A stretch of 64,000 bases of DNA, taken from positions 17,971,490-18,035,489 of the forward strand of contig JAQFVV010012400.1 of the NCBI GenBank assembly GCA_028023455.1. The letters are read 5' to 3'. The translations under genes and the position numbers were made by a program. Numbering within the stretch: position 1 is the first letter of the stretch; the number at the start of each line of letters is the position of its first letter. Shown piece by piece: positions 1 through 11,359 of this stretch. This stretch comes from Epiperipatus broadwayi (lineage: Eukaryota > Onychophora > Udeonychophora > Euonychophora > Peripatidae). The notes beneath the pieces are model-generated. The model was not told the origin of the DNA. It worked only from the letters and a program-made list of their open reading frames with translations, and ran no database searches.

Positions 1-35
1 AATGGCAAAAATTTTATGTTGCAGCTATTCTGTGT

Positions 36-156
36 AAAAAATCTACCTTTCAGTCAAGCGTTGGTGACCTAATGGTAGCATAGCTGCCTTACAAGCAGCT
101 GGCCCGGGTTCGCTTTTCGGTCAACGCATTGACATATATAAAAAATCTACCTTCCA
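36..156 (+). mobile_element. Ultra-short tRNA-derived SINE, copy 1, with TSD
   Basis: A tRNA-like cloverleaf at 58-127 has acceptor arms GCGTTGG and TCAACGC, a box A (CCTAATGGTAGC) and a T-arm (GGGTTCGCTT). It is followed by a very short tail ending in TTGACATATAT. The body (53-139) is flanked by 17-bp direct repeats at 36-52 and 140-156 (AAAAAATCTACCTT(T/C)CA) that match at 16 of 17 positions, the mark of LINE-mediated insertion. The anticodon loop reads CTTACAA (TAC, valine-like). It is read as a retroposed tRNA-only SINE rather than a functional tRNA gene, because the same body and tail recur at 4916, 7661 and 39226 with different flanks. Confidence 0.85.
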
Positions 157-1470
157 ATTACCTTTTTAATGTTTTAATGTGAAAGAAATTATTTTGTAGT
201 CCAGTTATCAAAATGTAAAGTACGGAAGTTGTTTTTTTTAAAAAAAAAAAACAACAACCTATTTTTATTATATATGTTTATGCAGTAATTCATTTTGGCT
301 TTAATCCAGATTAAATGGACAACGATTATTTACTAGGTCAATACCAAAATTAGTTTGTAAATTTTAAGGTCAGCATTATGAAATCAATATCCTAGATATA
401 TATGAACTGCTGACATAGACTTTTTAATTAATGCAATTTAAAATCTTAATTGCTTCTTTTTAAATGTTTGTTATTTTCGGTAGCAACTATTTGTTTATAT
501 TATTAAAATATTGAAGATTTGCTTTATGGTATTTGATATATTTTAATAATCATTTGCGGAACACTGCACTGCATTAAATAGTTTAGATATATACTGTTAT
601 TTGTAATGTATGCCTATCAATGATATTTAAAGTGTACTGATTTTGCATTTAAATATAATTATCACATAAAACTGGTTATTATTTGTCAAAATTTGCAAAA
701 ATGTTAAGAGATATAAAACTAAACAATAATTATAATTATATTGGTCATTTCTGGAGAGATATGTGACATTCAACCCCTCTAATAGTAGATTGTATATTTT
801 ATAATTATTTACTGAGATAAAAATTGATCCTAGGTAGTCCTTATTTTCCATTACTTTACTGCTACATTAGATTGCACAGGAAATATGCAAAATTTTAAAA
901 TTAGGATTATATAAATTTTGACATCTTCATTTTGTAAAAAATAGTAATTTATGTTAAAGAGAAATTAATTAATATACATATTTGCGACTATATGTAGAAG
1001 TGTGGAAATTGTTTAATATATTTATATTTTATACATCATTGATTTCTATACTAGATCAGTATTCTGTATACATAAATGTATCCTTACATAACAGTAGTTG
1101 TCAAAATAAATTAGGCATATATTTGTAAGTCAAATTGTATAAAAGTTTCAGACTATTTTAGCTGTAAATTCGAAAGCTTAAGGTTTCTAGATCTATTCCT
1201 GCTTGACAAAAGTGAAAAAAGGCAAACCAAAATTTCAGTTGCATTAAGTTAATAGCCTCAATTTGATAAATAGAAGTTATTTTCTTCTAGGTTATTATAC
1301 AATTATTTATTTATTGAGCATTAAAATATATAGCAGTGAATAGAAATAAAACCATATTTTCTAAAACAGCTGTTAAAACAGTCCACTGCCCTCCTTAATA
1401 AAATTATAAATGAAAAGGCACTATTTTTTTTATCAGAATGTTAAGAATTTTAAGCACTTTTTTTACCTCT
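157..1470. other. A+T-rich DNA, no recognised feature
   Basis: Only short open frames occur here, without domain-like content or codon bias. I see no RNA gene, no long inverted repeat and no transposon end. Confidence 0.6.
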
Positions 1471-1472
1471 AG

Positions 1473-2568
1473 CTAAGAATAAATTAGCAAAATTATGTAT
1501 CAAATGTCCAAATGACAAAGATATACCTAATGATTCGAAGTATGCAATAGTGATATTGATATTTAAGAAAGGTAATAAAATAGATATTAATTCTATTCAT
1601 GGTAAATACATTTCATGTAACTAAAATAACAAGCTGAATTTAAAAATGGTTTTAGCATAGTGGATCACACCCAGATATTGAGAGAAGTTATAAAAATAAC
1701 CAATGAGCATGAATTATTACATTTTGAATTAGTAGAATATGAAGCATTTCCACAGTGATTAAAGCTTTTGGCAATCAAAATATAACCCCAGGATGTTGTC
1801 ATATTCTGAAAATATTTATCAAAATGCAATAGCTATATTTAGATTACATGGTAATGGTAAGGATATTAACATTGATAAGAATGTATTTGACAGGGTAATT
1901 CACATCTCCAAAACTTTTTGCTGCAGTTTTGCAAAAAGTATTTTACAGATTAAAATGAGAAACTAAGAGAGTACAAATGCATGACTCTTATTTAAAATCA
2001 TTAGATTTTGCAGATACCATGGCTGTTTTCAGGGCTTCGTAAAATATTACTAGCGATATTCTTTGAAAGTAGAATGACTAAAATAATGTTCAACAGATTT
2101 TCTCAGCAGAATATAAAAATTGATAATATTGAATTAAAAGAAGTTAACAACTACAAGTACTTGGGTCAGATTATTAATATATATGGAAACATAATAGATG
2201 AAATTAATCATAGAATTAAACTTGGATGGAGTACTTTTGATAAAAAATAACTCAATGTATGTGTTTGAAAAGATTTTAACTTAATGTATTTTATAAGTTC
2301 TTACATATGGACTTGAGATTTGGACATTTAACAGCAGAACAATATAAAGACTTTGAAATCACTCAATGAAATATAAAGAGATATATGTTAGGAGTAATAA
2401 GAAGAGATCAGGAGTGCAATATATAGGAGAGAGATTATCACTGAAAACATTTAAGAAATAGAGCCGAGATGGACATACTGTTAGAGAAATGATAAGAGAT
2501 GGACAGTTGAAGTCTTAAATTGGATCTAAAAATATTTTAAAAGATCTAGAAAATATGGAGCAATGTAT
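1473..2568 (+). pseudogene. Decayed RTE-like LINE, reverse-transcriptase part (copy 1)
   Basis: Frame-broken remnant of the same LINE family as the one at 61-64 kb. Recognisable blocks in order are LAKLCIKCPNDKDIPNDSK near 1480-1545, the fingers region before the palm, a degraded motif A region near 1725-1760, a degraded FADD region near 2005-2025 (LDFADTM), NNYKYLGQIIN near 2145-2180, and INHRIKLGWS near 2205-2235. The C-terminal zinc-binding and linker area is traceable to about 2568. There are many stops and indels, so it is inactive. The 5' end is truncated inside the RT, as is usual for LINE copies. It is immediately followed by a different LINE family. Confidence 0.75.
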
Positions 2569-3280
2569 GTTGGCAATAATGAATTCTAAATTAGGTCAGC
2601 CAAAAGCTTTTGCTTCACTCTTGGATAAATAAATTGCATTACCTCAAAAAGGATTATATGCTGTTAAATTGCTATGTCATGATTGTATTGCTACTGGATT
2701 GATTTAAAGAAAATAAACATTAATAGCTTGATAAAATAATAAAATAAATGTGGAGCGTCATAAGCAATATGGAGATTCAAAACCAGTTAACAATTGTTAA
2801 AAAGGCTTAATATTGATTGGTGGACTAAAACTGCAAATGACTGTGATTCTTTTAATGACACATTGAAATGATACCATAAATTTATTAAGTCAGGGAGTGA
2901 TACTCTTTTATGTGATAATGAATTAAACAAATAGAAGAAGTCTTCTGTTTGTCATTTAAGTTATGGTCCAAGAATTCAGATGATTGACTTTTATTGATAT
3001 ATACAAATTAGCAACTTATTTATGTTTGTACAGAAATATTTAGTTTGATATTGTTAAAACAACTCTTTACAATCTTGGAACAGAAAGATGCCAGGTCATT
3101 TTAAGGGATCTGTAGAAAATTTTAAAGTATAATGGTGTTATATTAGTTTTTAAACTTTATCAAGAATATTTCAATCTATGAGTTCATTACTACAAAACAT
3201 TAAGGATATTTCTATTATTCCAATTTATAAAAAATAATCAAGATTGCAGTAACTACTGATTATAACAATAGGCAAAAAAT

Positions 3281-3385
3281 AATCGATGGTTTATTGCTCA
3301 GGATTATGTACAAAATTTAATTACTGAAAGTAACAAAGACCTAGCTACAATCCAAGGATGTTGAACTTTGCTATCATACCACTGC
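3281..3385 (-). mobile_element. tRNA-derived SINE family B (copy 1, degenerate)
   Basis: On the minus strand it reads GCAGTGGTATGATAGCAAAG, then a GTTACTT block and a tail GAGCAATAAACCATCGATTA. The same order (box A-like TGGTARAGTGG, a central GTTACTT block, tail GAGCAATAAAYCATTTGA) recurs at 3401, 4788, 5288, 23352, 54862 and 59285. It is inserted in the LINE at 2590-4690. Confidence 0.5.
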
Positions 3386-3400
3386 AATGAAACATACAAA

Positions 3401-3530
3401 ACAAAATAATCAAATGATTTGTTGCTCAGAAATTCATAAAACGTTCAAGTATTGGAAATGACAGAACTAGAGCTGAAGTCCATGGGCCTTAAGATCCCAT
3501 GTCTGTCACTCTACCACTGCATCAAGCCAT
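3401..3530 (-). mobile_element. tRNA-derived SINE family B (copy 2)
   Basis: On the minus strand it starts GCTTGATGCAGTGGTAGAGTG (box A), passes through ATGGGATCTTAAGGCC and a GTTCTGTCATT block, and ends GAGCAACAAATCATTTGAT. It lies head-to-tail with the previous copy, separated by about 15 bp, so this is either a dimeric SINE or two successive insertions. Confidence 0.6.
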
Positions 3531-3894
3531 GTAGGTTACAACAATAGTTTTCAGAGATCCAGTATGTTCTTAAAAGGCATAGTTGAATTGCTAGACTTAT
3601 ACAAAAAAAGTGTTAGGGCAGGGCATGATTTATAAATTGGTTTTATTGATTTAGTCAATGCATTACATTGAGTTAATTAAAAAGTTTGTGGCACTGTTTG
3701 AAAATAATTGATTGTCCACTGAAGTTTTCCATTTTGTCATCATCTTTAGCAATGTTTTCAAATGGCTTCATAAATCAAGCATCAAATATAGATTTGATTG
3801 CATAATTTTTATACCATTATTTCCAATTAAAAGATGATGTTTTGAACACATAATAATAAAAACAAACTGCTCATTTGTTTAGTTAATATAATAT

Positions 3895-4083
3895 ATAATA
3901 AAACAAGAGCAGTTCTCTACTCTAGTGCCATCTATGTTAGCTTTACCAAAGCCTCACTGATAAAGGCAAAGTTCGGAAACCAGTTGGGGAGGGAGTTTTA
4001 AGTGCATTGGCATTTGATAATCACTGATTATTCAAACTCACTACAGATGGCCTTATGATAGAGAATTGCTCTTATTTTATCAT
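3895..4083 (+). mobile_element. Foldback element FB-2, copy 1, with degenerate hammerhead core
   Basis: A 189-bp unit with inverted terminal repeats of about 42 bp. The left arm starts ATAATAAAACAAGAGCAGTT and the right arm, reverse-complemented, starts ATGATAAAATAAGAGCAATT; the two stay similar through GCCATCT. Inside, at 3957-3980, CTGATAA, an AGGC-containing segment and GGAAAC resemble a hammerhead core (CUGAUGA, stem II, GAAA) with one core substitution and a poor stem II. Termini and centre are related to the elements at 23426-23654 and 28418-28980. It sits inside a LINE remnant, so it inserted later. Confidence 0.65.
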
Positions 4084-4787
4084 GTTTTGAGTACAATTTG
4101 TAAAGATTGGTCTAGGATTTATCACTCAATGATAGGAAAAAAATGTAAGCAACCTTTAACTTGGATGATTCCGTTTAAGAGTGGAATGCAGCACTTAATA
4201 AAATATAGCTTGCAGCTAAATTAGTTATATATATTATTATTCCATTAAATATATTGAAGAAAATAAGACATGACTTCCTACTACTGCTGTAAAATAAAAA
4301 TATATGGAATATATATTTTTTTAAGGATGATGCATTATATCTCTAAAATATGGTTGTAAAATTATAAGTCTCTCAATATGCCTTTAGGCTTCTGAATATG
4401 ATGATAATGAATTTACTTTATTTAATGAGGCATATAAAGTGAATGAAATAGCAACATACAAACATCCTAAAAGTGTATTTTATCACTGAAAGTGAGGATG
4501 GTTTTATGGGATAGACAGATGTCATTATGTTGTAAAGATTGTCTCAAAAATCTTCTAAAGAGGTGCAAAATTGATTGTTTCTAGAAAGTATAATTGGACA
4601 AAGTGTTGAAATCTATCATAAAGAAAAAATTCATTCAGGAAAATAAAAGCCACAACATGTCAAATAAGCAGGCAAAATAACTAGCACGTGATATTTGTGT
4701 TTTAGGTATTGCTTTTTGCAGTTATGTAAAAATTCGGCTTTAATTTTTGATTTTGTCTTTCTATCTTTTAAAGATTTATTTTTTATA

Positions 4788-4882
4788 AGGTTATGAGATA
4801 TTAGAATACTGGGAGTGACAGAGACAAGTATCAGTTTAGGAACTCTTAGCTCTTGAGTCTCCCATTTTACTATATTATATAG
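4788..4882 (-). mobile_element. tRNA-derived SINE family B (copy 3, degenerate)
   Basis: On the minus strand: AATATAGTAAAATGGGAGAC (box A region), then CTCAAGAGCT and CTCTGTCACTCCCAG. These correspond to blocks of the other family B copies. The tail is not well preserved. Confidence 0.45.
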
Positions 4883-4899
4883 GTTTTTTTTCTGGCACT

Positions 4900-5027
4900 A
4901 AAATGGATGCACTTTGTCAAGCGTTGGTGGCCTAGTGGTTAGCATAGCTGCCCTCCAAGCAGCTGACCCGGGTTCGCTTCCCGGTCAACGCATTTGACGT
5001 ATGGAAAAAAAAAAATGGATGCACTTT
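4900..5027 (+). mobile_element. Ultra-short tRNA-derived SINE, copy 2, with perfect 16-bp TSD
   Basis: A tRNA-like cloverleaf at 4921-4991 (GCGTTGG...TCAACGC) with a canonical box A (TGGCCTAGTGGTTAGC) and box B (GGGTTCGCTTCCC), followed by ATTTGACGTATGG and an A-run. The repeats AAAATGGATGCACTTT at 4900-4915 and 5012-5027 are identical over 16 bp. The anticodon loop reads CCTCCAA (TCC, glycine-like, but with C at the usual U33 position). The perfect duplication and intact promoter boxes make it the youngest-looking copy. Confidence 0.9.
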
Positions 5028-5287
5028 TTTATGAAAGGAGTTCTCCAAACTTAATTTAATTTTTTGACTGACTTTTATAAAATTTTAATTTAAAAAGTGT
5101 TTCTTCTATAGAAGAAAAAGACTGATGGCAAAAAAAAAAACATTTTGTAAATAGTTCCAAGTTGTAAAATAAGTAATTATAAAATAGAATAATTCTACTG
5201 AGTATTACATACTTAAATATGGTGAGTCTATTGGATTTATTTAGCACAAAGTGCTTTCAATTATATGTCTATAATATATTAATTATA
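5028..5287. other. Short A+T-rich spacer
   Basis: Nothing recognised between a tRNA SINE and the next family B SINE. Confidence 0.5.
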
Positions 5288-5412
5288 ATGACTGGAATGG
5301 TTTATTGCTAATAAGTTTACAAGGAGTTTGAGCATCAGAAGTAACAGAGCTGGACCACGAATCATGGACCTTGAGTTTTAGATTCTGCCGTTTTACAACT
5401 GAGCCTAACTAG
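5288..5412 (-). mobile_element. tRNA-derived SINE family B (copy 4)
   Basis: On the minus strand: GGCTCAGTTGTAAAACGGCA, AAACTCAAGGTCCATGATTC, GTGGTCCAGCTCTGTTACTT, then AGCAATAAACCATTCCAG. This is one of the clearest family members, preserving the box A-like start, a box B-like GTGGTCC segment and the AATAAAYCATT tail. Confidence 0.6.
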
Positions 5413-7640
5413 GTAGGGATCTATATCATGATGAAATAAATTAATTGACAGGGTAGAGTTGGACATCTTTAAAGCATCAATTCCATACATACAAGCACAC
5501 ACACATATATACAAATTAAAATTTTATTTACCCTAACGAATTTGTTATTTGAATTTACTTTTCCAAATAGTCAGATTTTCAAAGGTAATTAATTAAAAGG
5601 ATAATGAGAAATTATAAATTTGATTGAAGGCATGAAATTTGAGATAGAAAAAATATAGAGATTTTAATGGAGAGTTTGAAAGGAATTAAAAAACGATAAC
5701 TGTAAAAAGTAATAAAGAGAATAGTGGAAAAATATAATAGAATAAAAAAGATAGCTTGAGAAAACATGTTTATCTATCAATATATAGGCATGGTCTGGGT
5801 TCAAACTCAGAGTGCGTAAAACCTGATCATTTTTTTAGCTTCAAAGAACACAGTGTTGTTTTTTATATATAATTAATACAACTAATTAATCGGTATTAAA
5901 GGTAAATGAGCAACTGTTTATTCTTAGCTACAGAAAAGTGCAGTGGTGTAAAAACACTCAAACTCCCACCACAATTAGCAAGCCTATTGAATAATGTTTT
6001 TTTTTTCTGTTTCTCTGCAGGAGAATTGTTGAAGGAGCAGTTGAATATTTTAAAGGCTGTTTTACGATTGGAAGTTCGAACCTGTAAATAAATTCTAGAA
6101 CTATTATTTATCTAATACCGTAATAAAATTTATTATCCTATTTATACTTGCTTTTATCTATGGGAGTGTGTAGTGCACTCTTTTTTAACAGTTTAAGATT
6201 GTTTTTATTTAAAAGTTGAAGGTTGTTTGCGGGAATATCCTTAATGCTAATTTGATTTTTTAATTTTTAATTGAAAGTAGTTTTAAATCTTGGATGATAT
6301 ATTTTTGCATTTCAAATCAAAGTGTTATTCACCTGAATATTAAACCTGATTTATTAAAGACAGTTTATTGTTTTTAAGTTTAAAAAAAAATAAAATGTAA
6401 AAGTCATAGTCAGTAAATAAAGTGGAAATGTAAAGTCTACACACACAGACATAAATTTAAAATAGACTTCTTGAAATACAAAGATATGATTAACTTTTTT
6501 TTAAAAAAAATTATAGGTTCTAAGTAGCTTTTTATTTAATCACGTTTAGTTTTAAAAAATATCTTTTAAAGGTTATCCTAGTCTATAATTTTCCGCAGTT
6601 ATCTATTAAAAAAAGAAATAAATAAATGCAGTTATATACTTTAATAATAATAATGTAGCAAGTTTTGGCTAGATTTTTTTTAAAAAAAACTAATCGTTTA
6701 AGCCCCTAGTTTTCTCGAGGCAAGCGGTGGAGCGAATCGTATTATTTCCTAAGTATCTATTATAATAAAGGATAAGTAATGTCAAATCCCAGTTCTAGAA
6801 AATAATTCGATAAATCTATACTAGTAACCATGAAATTGAAAATATAAAGCTTAACTTTCAAAATGGATCCTAAAAGAAGCTCTTATTATCTAGAAAATTG
6901 TATTACGTACATTCCTAGTCCTATGGCGTGAACACATGGTGTGAGGTTTCATTCCTAAAAAAAAAAAAAGTTTTATAATATAAATATATTCATATGCGAG
7001 TGGATATTATGTTCACGCACTTATTAATTTCAATTTAAAACTATAGTATTTGTATTGGAATAATTTAAAATAAGTTAGAGTCGGCTTTGTTTTATTATGC
7101 TAAAATGTATGTTGCTGTGCATGTATCTGTGTTTACGTTCTTAGTCCTAAGGCTTGGCAAGTTTATACATTAGTATTAGATGTAAATAAAAAGCTTCTAT
7201 ATTAATTAAGTAAAATAGTTTAAATAAATTAATAGTGTATTTTAAAAGTAAAACTTTATCAAACGTAAACAACCCGTTTTTTATATATAAATATCATATT
7301 AACTCATTAAAACACACGCATATAAGCTCGACAACATTCCTTATTATTTTTTCTTTTAAATTTGATTATTTGTGCAGCAATGTTTAGAGTAAACTTGTTT
7401 GTTTGTTTTCAATGCTTCTATAATATATATATATAAAGAATTTAAAGAATCTTGCTTTCTGTACAACAGAAAAATATTTGTTAATAATTTCATAATAAAA
7501 AAGTTTGATAAAGCTATGTTATGTTAAGGGTAAAACATCTATTAAAAAGTCTATTTCAGTGCAAAGACATCTCCAAAAGTCAATCAAAGAGGAACAGTCG
7601 ACAATAAAAATTATTCATCACATTTAACAATTGTTAGGTG
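5413..7640. other. A+T-rich DNA, no supported gene
   Basis: Contains small open frames, for example 5906-6091, without recognisable domains, and several poly(A)/poly(T) tracts. A tRNA T-arm-like string (GGGTTCAAACTC) near 5797 is isolated. No transposon ends were found. Confidence 0.5.
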
Positions 7641-7643
7641 GTG

Positions 7644-7776
7644 AAATTTTTAGCAAATTTGTCAAGCGTTGGTCAGCACAGCTGCCTTATAAGCAGTTAT
7701 CTCATGTTAACGGGTTCGCTTCCCGGCTGATGCTATGACACATGAAAAAAAGAAAAAAAAATTTTAAGCAGATTTT
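7644..7776 (+). mobile_element. Ultra-short tRNA-derived SINE, copy 3, degenerate, with TSD
   Basis: The body 7661-7758 begins GTCAAGCGTTGG and keeps the anticodon-arm segment GCTGCCTTATAAGCAG and the T-arm GGGTTCGCTTCCCGG, but the D-arm is partly deleted and about 8 extra bases lie in the variable region. It ends TGACACATG plus an A-rich run. The flanking repeats at 7644-7660 and about 7759-7776 (AAATTTTTAGCAAATTT versus AAATTTTAAGCAGATTT) are imperfect, so this copy is older. Confidence 0.75.
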
Positions 7777-7854
7777 CCCCTTGCTTTACTTTTTAGCCAA
7801 AAATAGGTCGTGATCAGTTTACTAACCATTGATTGGATATTTATCTAGTTTATT

Positions 7855-7950
7855 TGGAGAGAAAACATTTCAAGTTTAACGAGCCTGGATTTAAGCCCTA
7901 TGACATAGATATAGGAAGTAAAGGTATCATACACTGCACCACGAAGTCTT
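7855..7950 (-). mobile_element. Possible tRNA-derived SINE fragment
   Basis: The minus strand reads GTGGTGCAGTGTATGATACC, then GGGCTTAAATCCAGGCTC, which resemble spaced box A and box B. No duplication or tail was identified. Confidence 0.3.
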
Positions 7951-8600
7951 TCATATATACATATGCCTATATTACTATACTTAATATTAAATATATTTGA
8001 CATTGTTAATTTTTTAATTAGTGGCTCTTATTACACAATCTATACATCATATTTGAGATTTACAAACCATTATTTAGGGATGTCCTGCCAAGTTAAAAAG
8101 CAAATATATAAATTTGAATCATTAAATATCAGAATCTGGATTAATAAAAGCATACAATTAGATAAACTTTCAACACCACAAAAGAAAGCAGAGACTATGA
8201 GTAGCCTTTGTTGTTATTAAATAAGGAAAAAAACCAGCTGTTTCAAACCCATTAGGTCTGCAACTGTTTTTAAACTTTGGCTTATTTTTATTTATTTTGG
8301 TCCAATATGATTTTTAAAATAGTTTTAGTTAGGCTGTTCTGTAAAAAATAAAAATTTTGCTCTTATATACATTTTTTTTAACATTCTAGCTAAAATTCTT
8401 TTATGCTGTTTTTGTTTATAGAATAAATTTATCAACCAAAATAAGTTCACATAATGCTTATAAATACGTATATGAAAATATAACATAAAATATTTACATG
8501 TACAATTTCCATATAAACTACATGTGCAGCCTTGCTTCATAATTATTTAAAAAACACCACAATAAAATTTAATTCTTATATATATTACTGTAAAACTGGA

Positions 8601-9604
8601 ATTGTATAGAATTCCTAGGCATTCTATACAATGCCAAAAATGGGACATCCAAGTATGAAATACGTAGAATTTCCCACATTTTCTAAGCATTCTATAAAAT
8701 GCCAAAAGGAAAATCGACAAAGTATAAAATACTCTCAGCTATAAGATTTAAGGTCAGCAAAGTGATTTTCTACTAGCAAGGGAACCAGTGGTGCACAAAC
8801 AAGCATAAATTGTCACCAAAACAATCATGCCATCTGTAGACATAAAGATGATGGAAGTGAGAATATAGAAGATATTAATGTCTTGTGTACTCCTTTGCTT
8901 CAGTATTGGGAATGCTGTTGAAGGAAAAATTCAGTCTAAACTGAATCTGGAAATATAGACACTTCCCCCCAATGAAAATGAATTCTGATAAAAAAATTTC
9001 CTTTTGTACCTTTGGGGACCCTATGTCAGTTCCTACCTCAGATGTTGGCAAGGGATAGGGTGACTCATATAATCTGCTGGTGATTGATATGAGTATGATT
9101 GATGATGCTTTTTCTCTGACTTGGAACTGCTAAAGGAATTTTAAACCAACTTTATGTCAGATCACCATTCACTTTATTTCCCAAGAACTTACTAAGAATT
9201 GGAGATGTTCCTGACAAAAAAATAGCTTTCCAGTCAGCCACTTCCAGTCAGTCCATGGATAGAAGCCAAGAATTTGTGAGGTATACTTGCAGAACCAAGT
9301 GACAAAATGTAAAATGCTTTTGTATGAAAAAGACAATGCCATTTCTATCTTGTAACATGGCTTTTTTGCTTTATGTAGAAAAATACTTATTAAATTTTTG
9401 TATTTATTACACTTTCATATGTATCTTTTCAATAAAAGTCTTTTCCATACTTTGCCAAAAAAACTATTTGGCATTTTTTATAATGCTTAGATATTCTGTA
9501 CAATGTTTCAAGGAAAGTACGTAAACAATTAAAATAAAAATGAAATTTCATACTTTGCCCCAAAATGGCAGCTTTGTATAGCAATCCTAGGCATTTCATA
9601 CAAT
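8601..9604. mobile_element. Non-autonomous DNA transposon, about 1 kb, with long degenerate TIRs
   Basis: The left end (ATTGTATAGAATTCCTAGGC) and the reverse-complemented right end (ATTGTATGAAATGCCTAGGA) are related. The similarity continues inward for more than 150 bp through repeated modules of the type AAGTATGAAAT, TCTAAGCATT, ATAAAATGCCAAA and GGCAAAGTATG. The interior (about 8760-9400) has higher G+C than its surroundings but no frame longer than about 66 codons, so it is either a decayed transposase or non-coding filler. I cannot name the superfamily; the modular subterminal repeats with internal ATTCTATACAATGCC palindromes are the best handle. No clear target-site duplication. Confidence 0.65.
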
Positions 9605-9639
9605 CTCACCTTGTCATAGTTTGCAATAACACATATCCT

Positions 9640-11090
9640 GAAAAAAAAAAGGAGATTCACTTATTGATAATGATAATAAAATCAAGCATGGTAATACATT
9701 ATTTTCACTTCTCATGATATTTCAATTTTATTCAGTTAACATACATCAAATTTTTCTGCTACAGAATAATGGTTATTTTTTAAAAATTACTAGAAATGAG
9801 ATCTTTTAGATGATTTAAAGATAATAGTTAAATCCCTAAATATATATCTAGAATGTCTCCATGCATCATATAAAAGAAATTCATGATTCTAATTTTACTG
9901 ATTAATCATTATTTCAGCAATAAATTCCTCACTATTTCAAATAGGACTTCAGACTAGACTTACAAATTGGACACTTTAATTTATTCATAAATATATTATT
10001 ATACTAATGACCAATAAGCAGGCTTTAAAGACTGTGAATATTGTTACCTTCCAAACTTTATAGAGGTTTCTATTTTAATTAAAGCTTTGTAATTGCAATG
10101 TTTATTTAGGATAAATATCACATACTTTAGAATTTTCTTTCTTCCAAACTTATTAAATGGGGATAAAATTAATACATTTATTTCAGAAGATAAATAGGCA
10201 ACTGTTTAACTGAATAATCAATGGAGTGCCACAGTTTTTTTGAACATATAAAAACTTGGTGCATTAATACAAGAGATCCTTTGATTGGCTGAAATTAATC
10301 TCTTTCTAATGTTAAAATCATTTCAAACAAGAACATATCATTCTTACTAGTTCTTGAGTAATTTTCTCAAAGTAGTAGCAAATAATCATTTACTGATAGA
10401 ATTGAGAAAAAAATATCATTGAAAATATGTATTCAAACTTGATGCATAGGTAATGAAATTATTTTCATGTATTGTCCAAATAATATATGTGGATACCATA
10501 GTTGATTTGATATACTTAACCATTTATGTTTTCAACCTTAAATTGTATTCAAGTCCCAGATAATGGCCAAAGGGAATCTTATCTTTATTTAATATTCAGA
10601 AAACCTAAAAGATAAAAAACAATGATTTATATGAGGACATTGTGAATATATATAATATGTAGGATCTGGAGATAAACATCTGCCTGCTAAAAATATATAT
10701 TCTTGGGATGGTTTTACATTTTTTAAGTCTGCAATAATTTCTACATCTTTTATCCAAAAATTAAGCAACAACAACAAAAAAATTGAGTCACCCAGAATGA
10801 TCATTTATCATCTAATGAATTATGAAGGAATGAAAATCCATTCTATAGACTGCAAAATATTCATCAAATGTTAAATAATGAATCAGGTCGATGATGTTGA
10901 ATGATCACAATGATTCTAGTAAATCAGACTTTGGAAGGTGAAAATGTCAAAAACAGATCCACAAGGTGGTATTTTTAAGACATTTGATATTCATAATGTT
11001 GGAGGATTGAATAAATGGAATAAGATTCTTGGATCTGTTTCTTTGTAACTTTGACTTATATTCTTCTATCGTGGTAGCAATTCTGATCAC
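9640..11090. other. A+T-rich DNA, no recognised feature
   Basis: No open frame with domain-like content, no transposon ends and no RNA gene seen. Confidence 0.5.
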
Positions 11091-11185
11091 AATATTTTTT
11101 TTAAATAAATAAGTTGTTAAAATATGATTTTTTAAATAAATAAGTTCTTATTTATTAATATATGATTTTTTTAAATAAATAAACT
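11091..11185 (+). repeat. Imperfect tandem repeat, three units
   Basis: Three consecutive units containing ATATTTTTT/ATGATTTTTT plus AAATAAATAAG/AAATAAATAAA, about 30-45 bp each. Probably replication slippage. Confidence 0.6.
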
Positions 11186-11214
11186 ATTATTTCTTAAAAA
11201 GAAACAAATAGTCA

Positions 11215-11350
11215 GAAAATGGATCCTAAGAGATTGTAAAAAACTTAAAAAGAGATCACCTGTGAGATGTGAGAAAATGGGTTAAACTTGAAGAGATCTT
11301 CATTCTATAGTGTATCTATAATGGTTAAAATTGATTATGGTGATGATGAT
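11215..11350 (+). pseudogene. RTE-like LINE 3'-terminal fragment
   Basis: Translates as ILRDCKKLKKRSPVRCEK, matching PRDCKRHRKRPHVR of the 30-kb copy, then continues through GAGATCTTCATTCTATAGTG to a GGTGATGATGAT run. That run equals the short-repeat 3' tail of the 30-kb copy (GACGATGATGAT near 31940). A 5'-truncated, inactive insertion. Confidence 0.65.
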
Positions 11351-11359
11351 ATTACCATT

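Larger units (their letters stand above)
2590..4690 (+). pseudogene. Decayed second-family LINE (non-LTR RT), interrupted by nested insertions
   Basis: Fragments of a different non-LTR retrotransposon family, the same family as the minus-strand copy at 40.7-42.3 kb. Readable pieces are WTKTANDCDSFNDTLK near 2820-2870, SGSDTLLCDNE near 2890-2925, KDISIIPIYKK near 3200-3235, DCSNY near 3242, then after two inserted SINEs RAGHDL.IGFIDLVNALH near 3617-3665 (motif A) and KSLWHCLKIIDCPLKF near 3680-3725. C-terminal traces (RCKIDC, NMSNKQAK) lie near 4560-4680. A foldback element occupies 3895-4083 inside it. No catalytic YADD-type motif survives, so it is an inactive fossil; the family assignment rests on shared motif order with the 41-kb copy. 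Confidence 0.6.

Noticed and set aside
58-127. Functional tRNA gene (Val-like anticodon TAC)
   Set aside because: The body is one of four related copies with different anticodons, an attached conserved tail and target-site duplications, so it is a SINE.
5906-6091. 61-codon open frame containing a Phe/Ser-rich middle
   Set aside because: No recognisable domain, no conserved start context, and frames of this length are expected by chance in A+T-rich DNA of this size.
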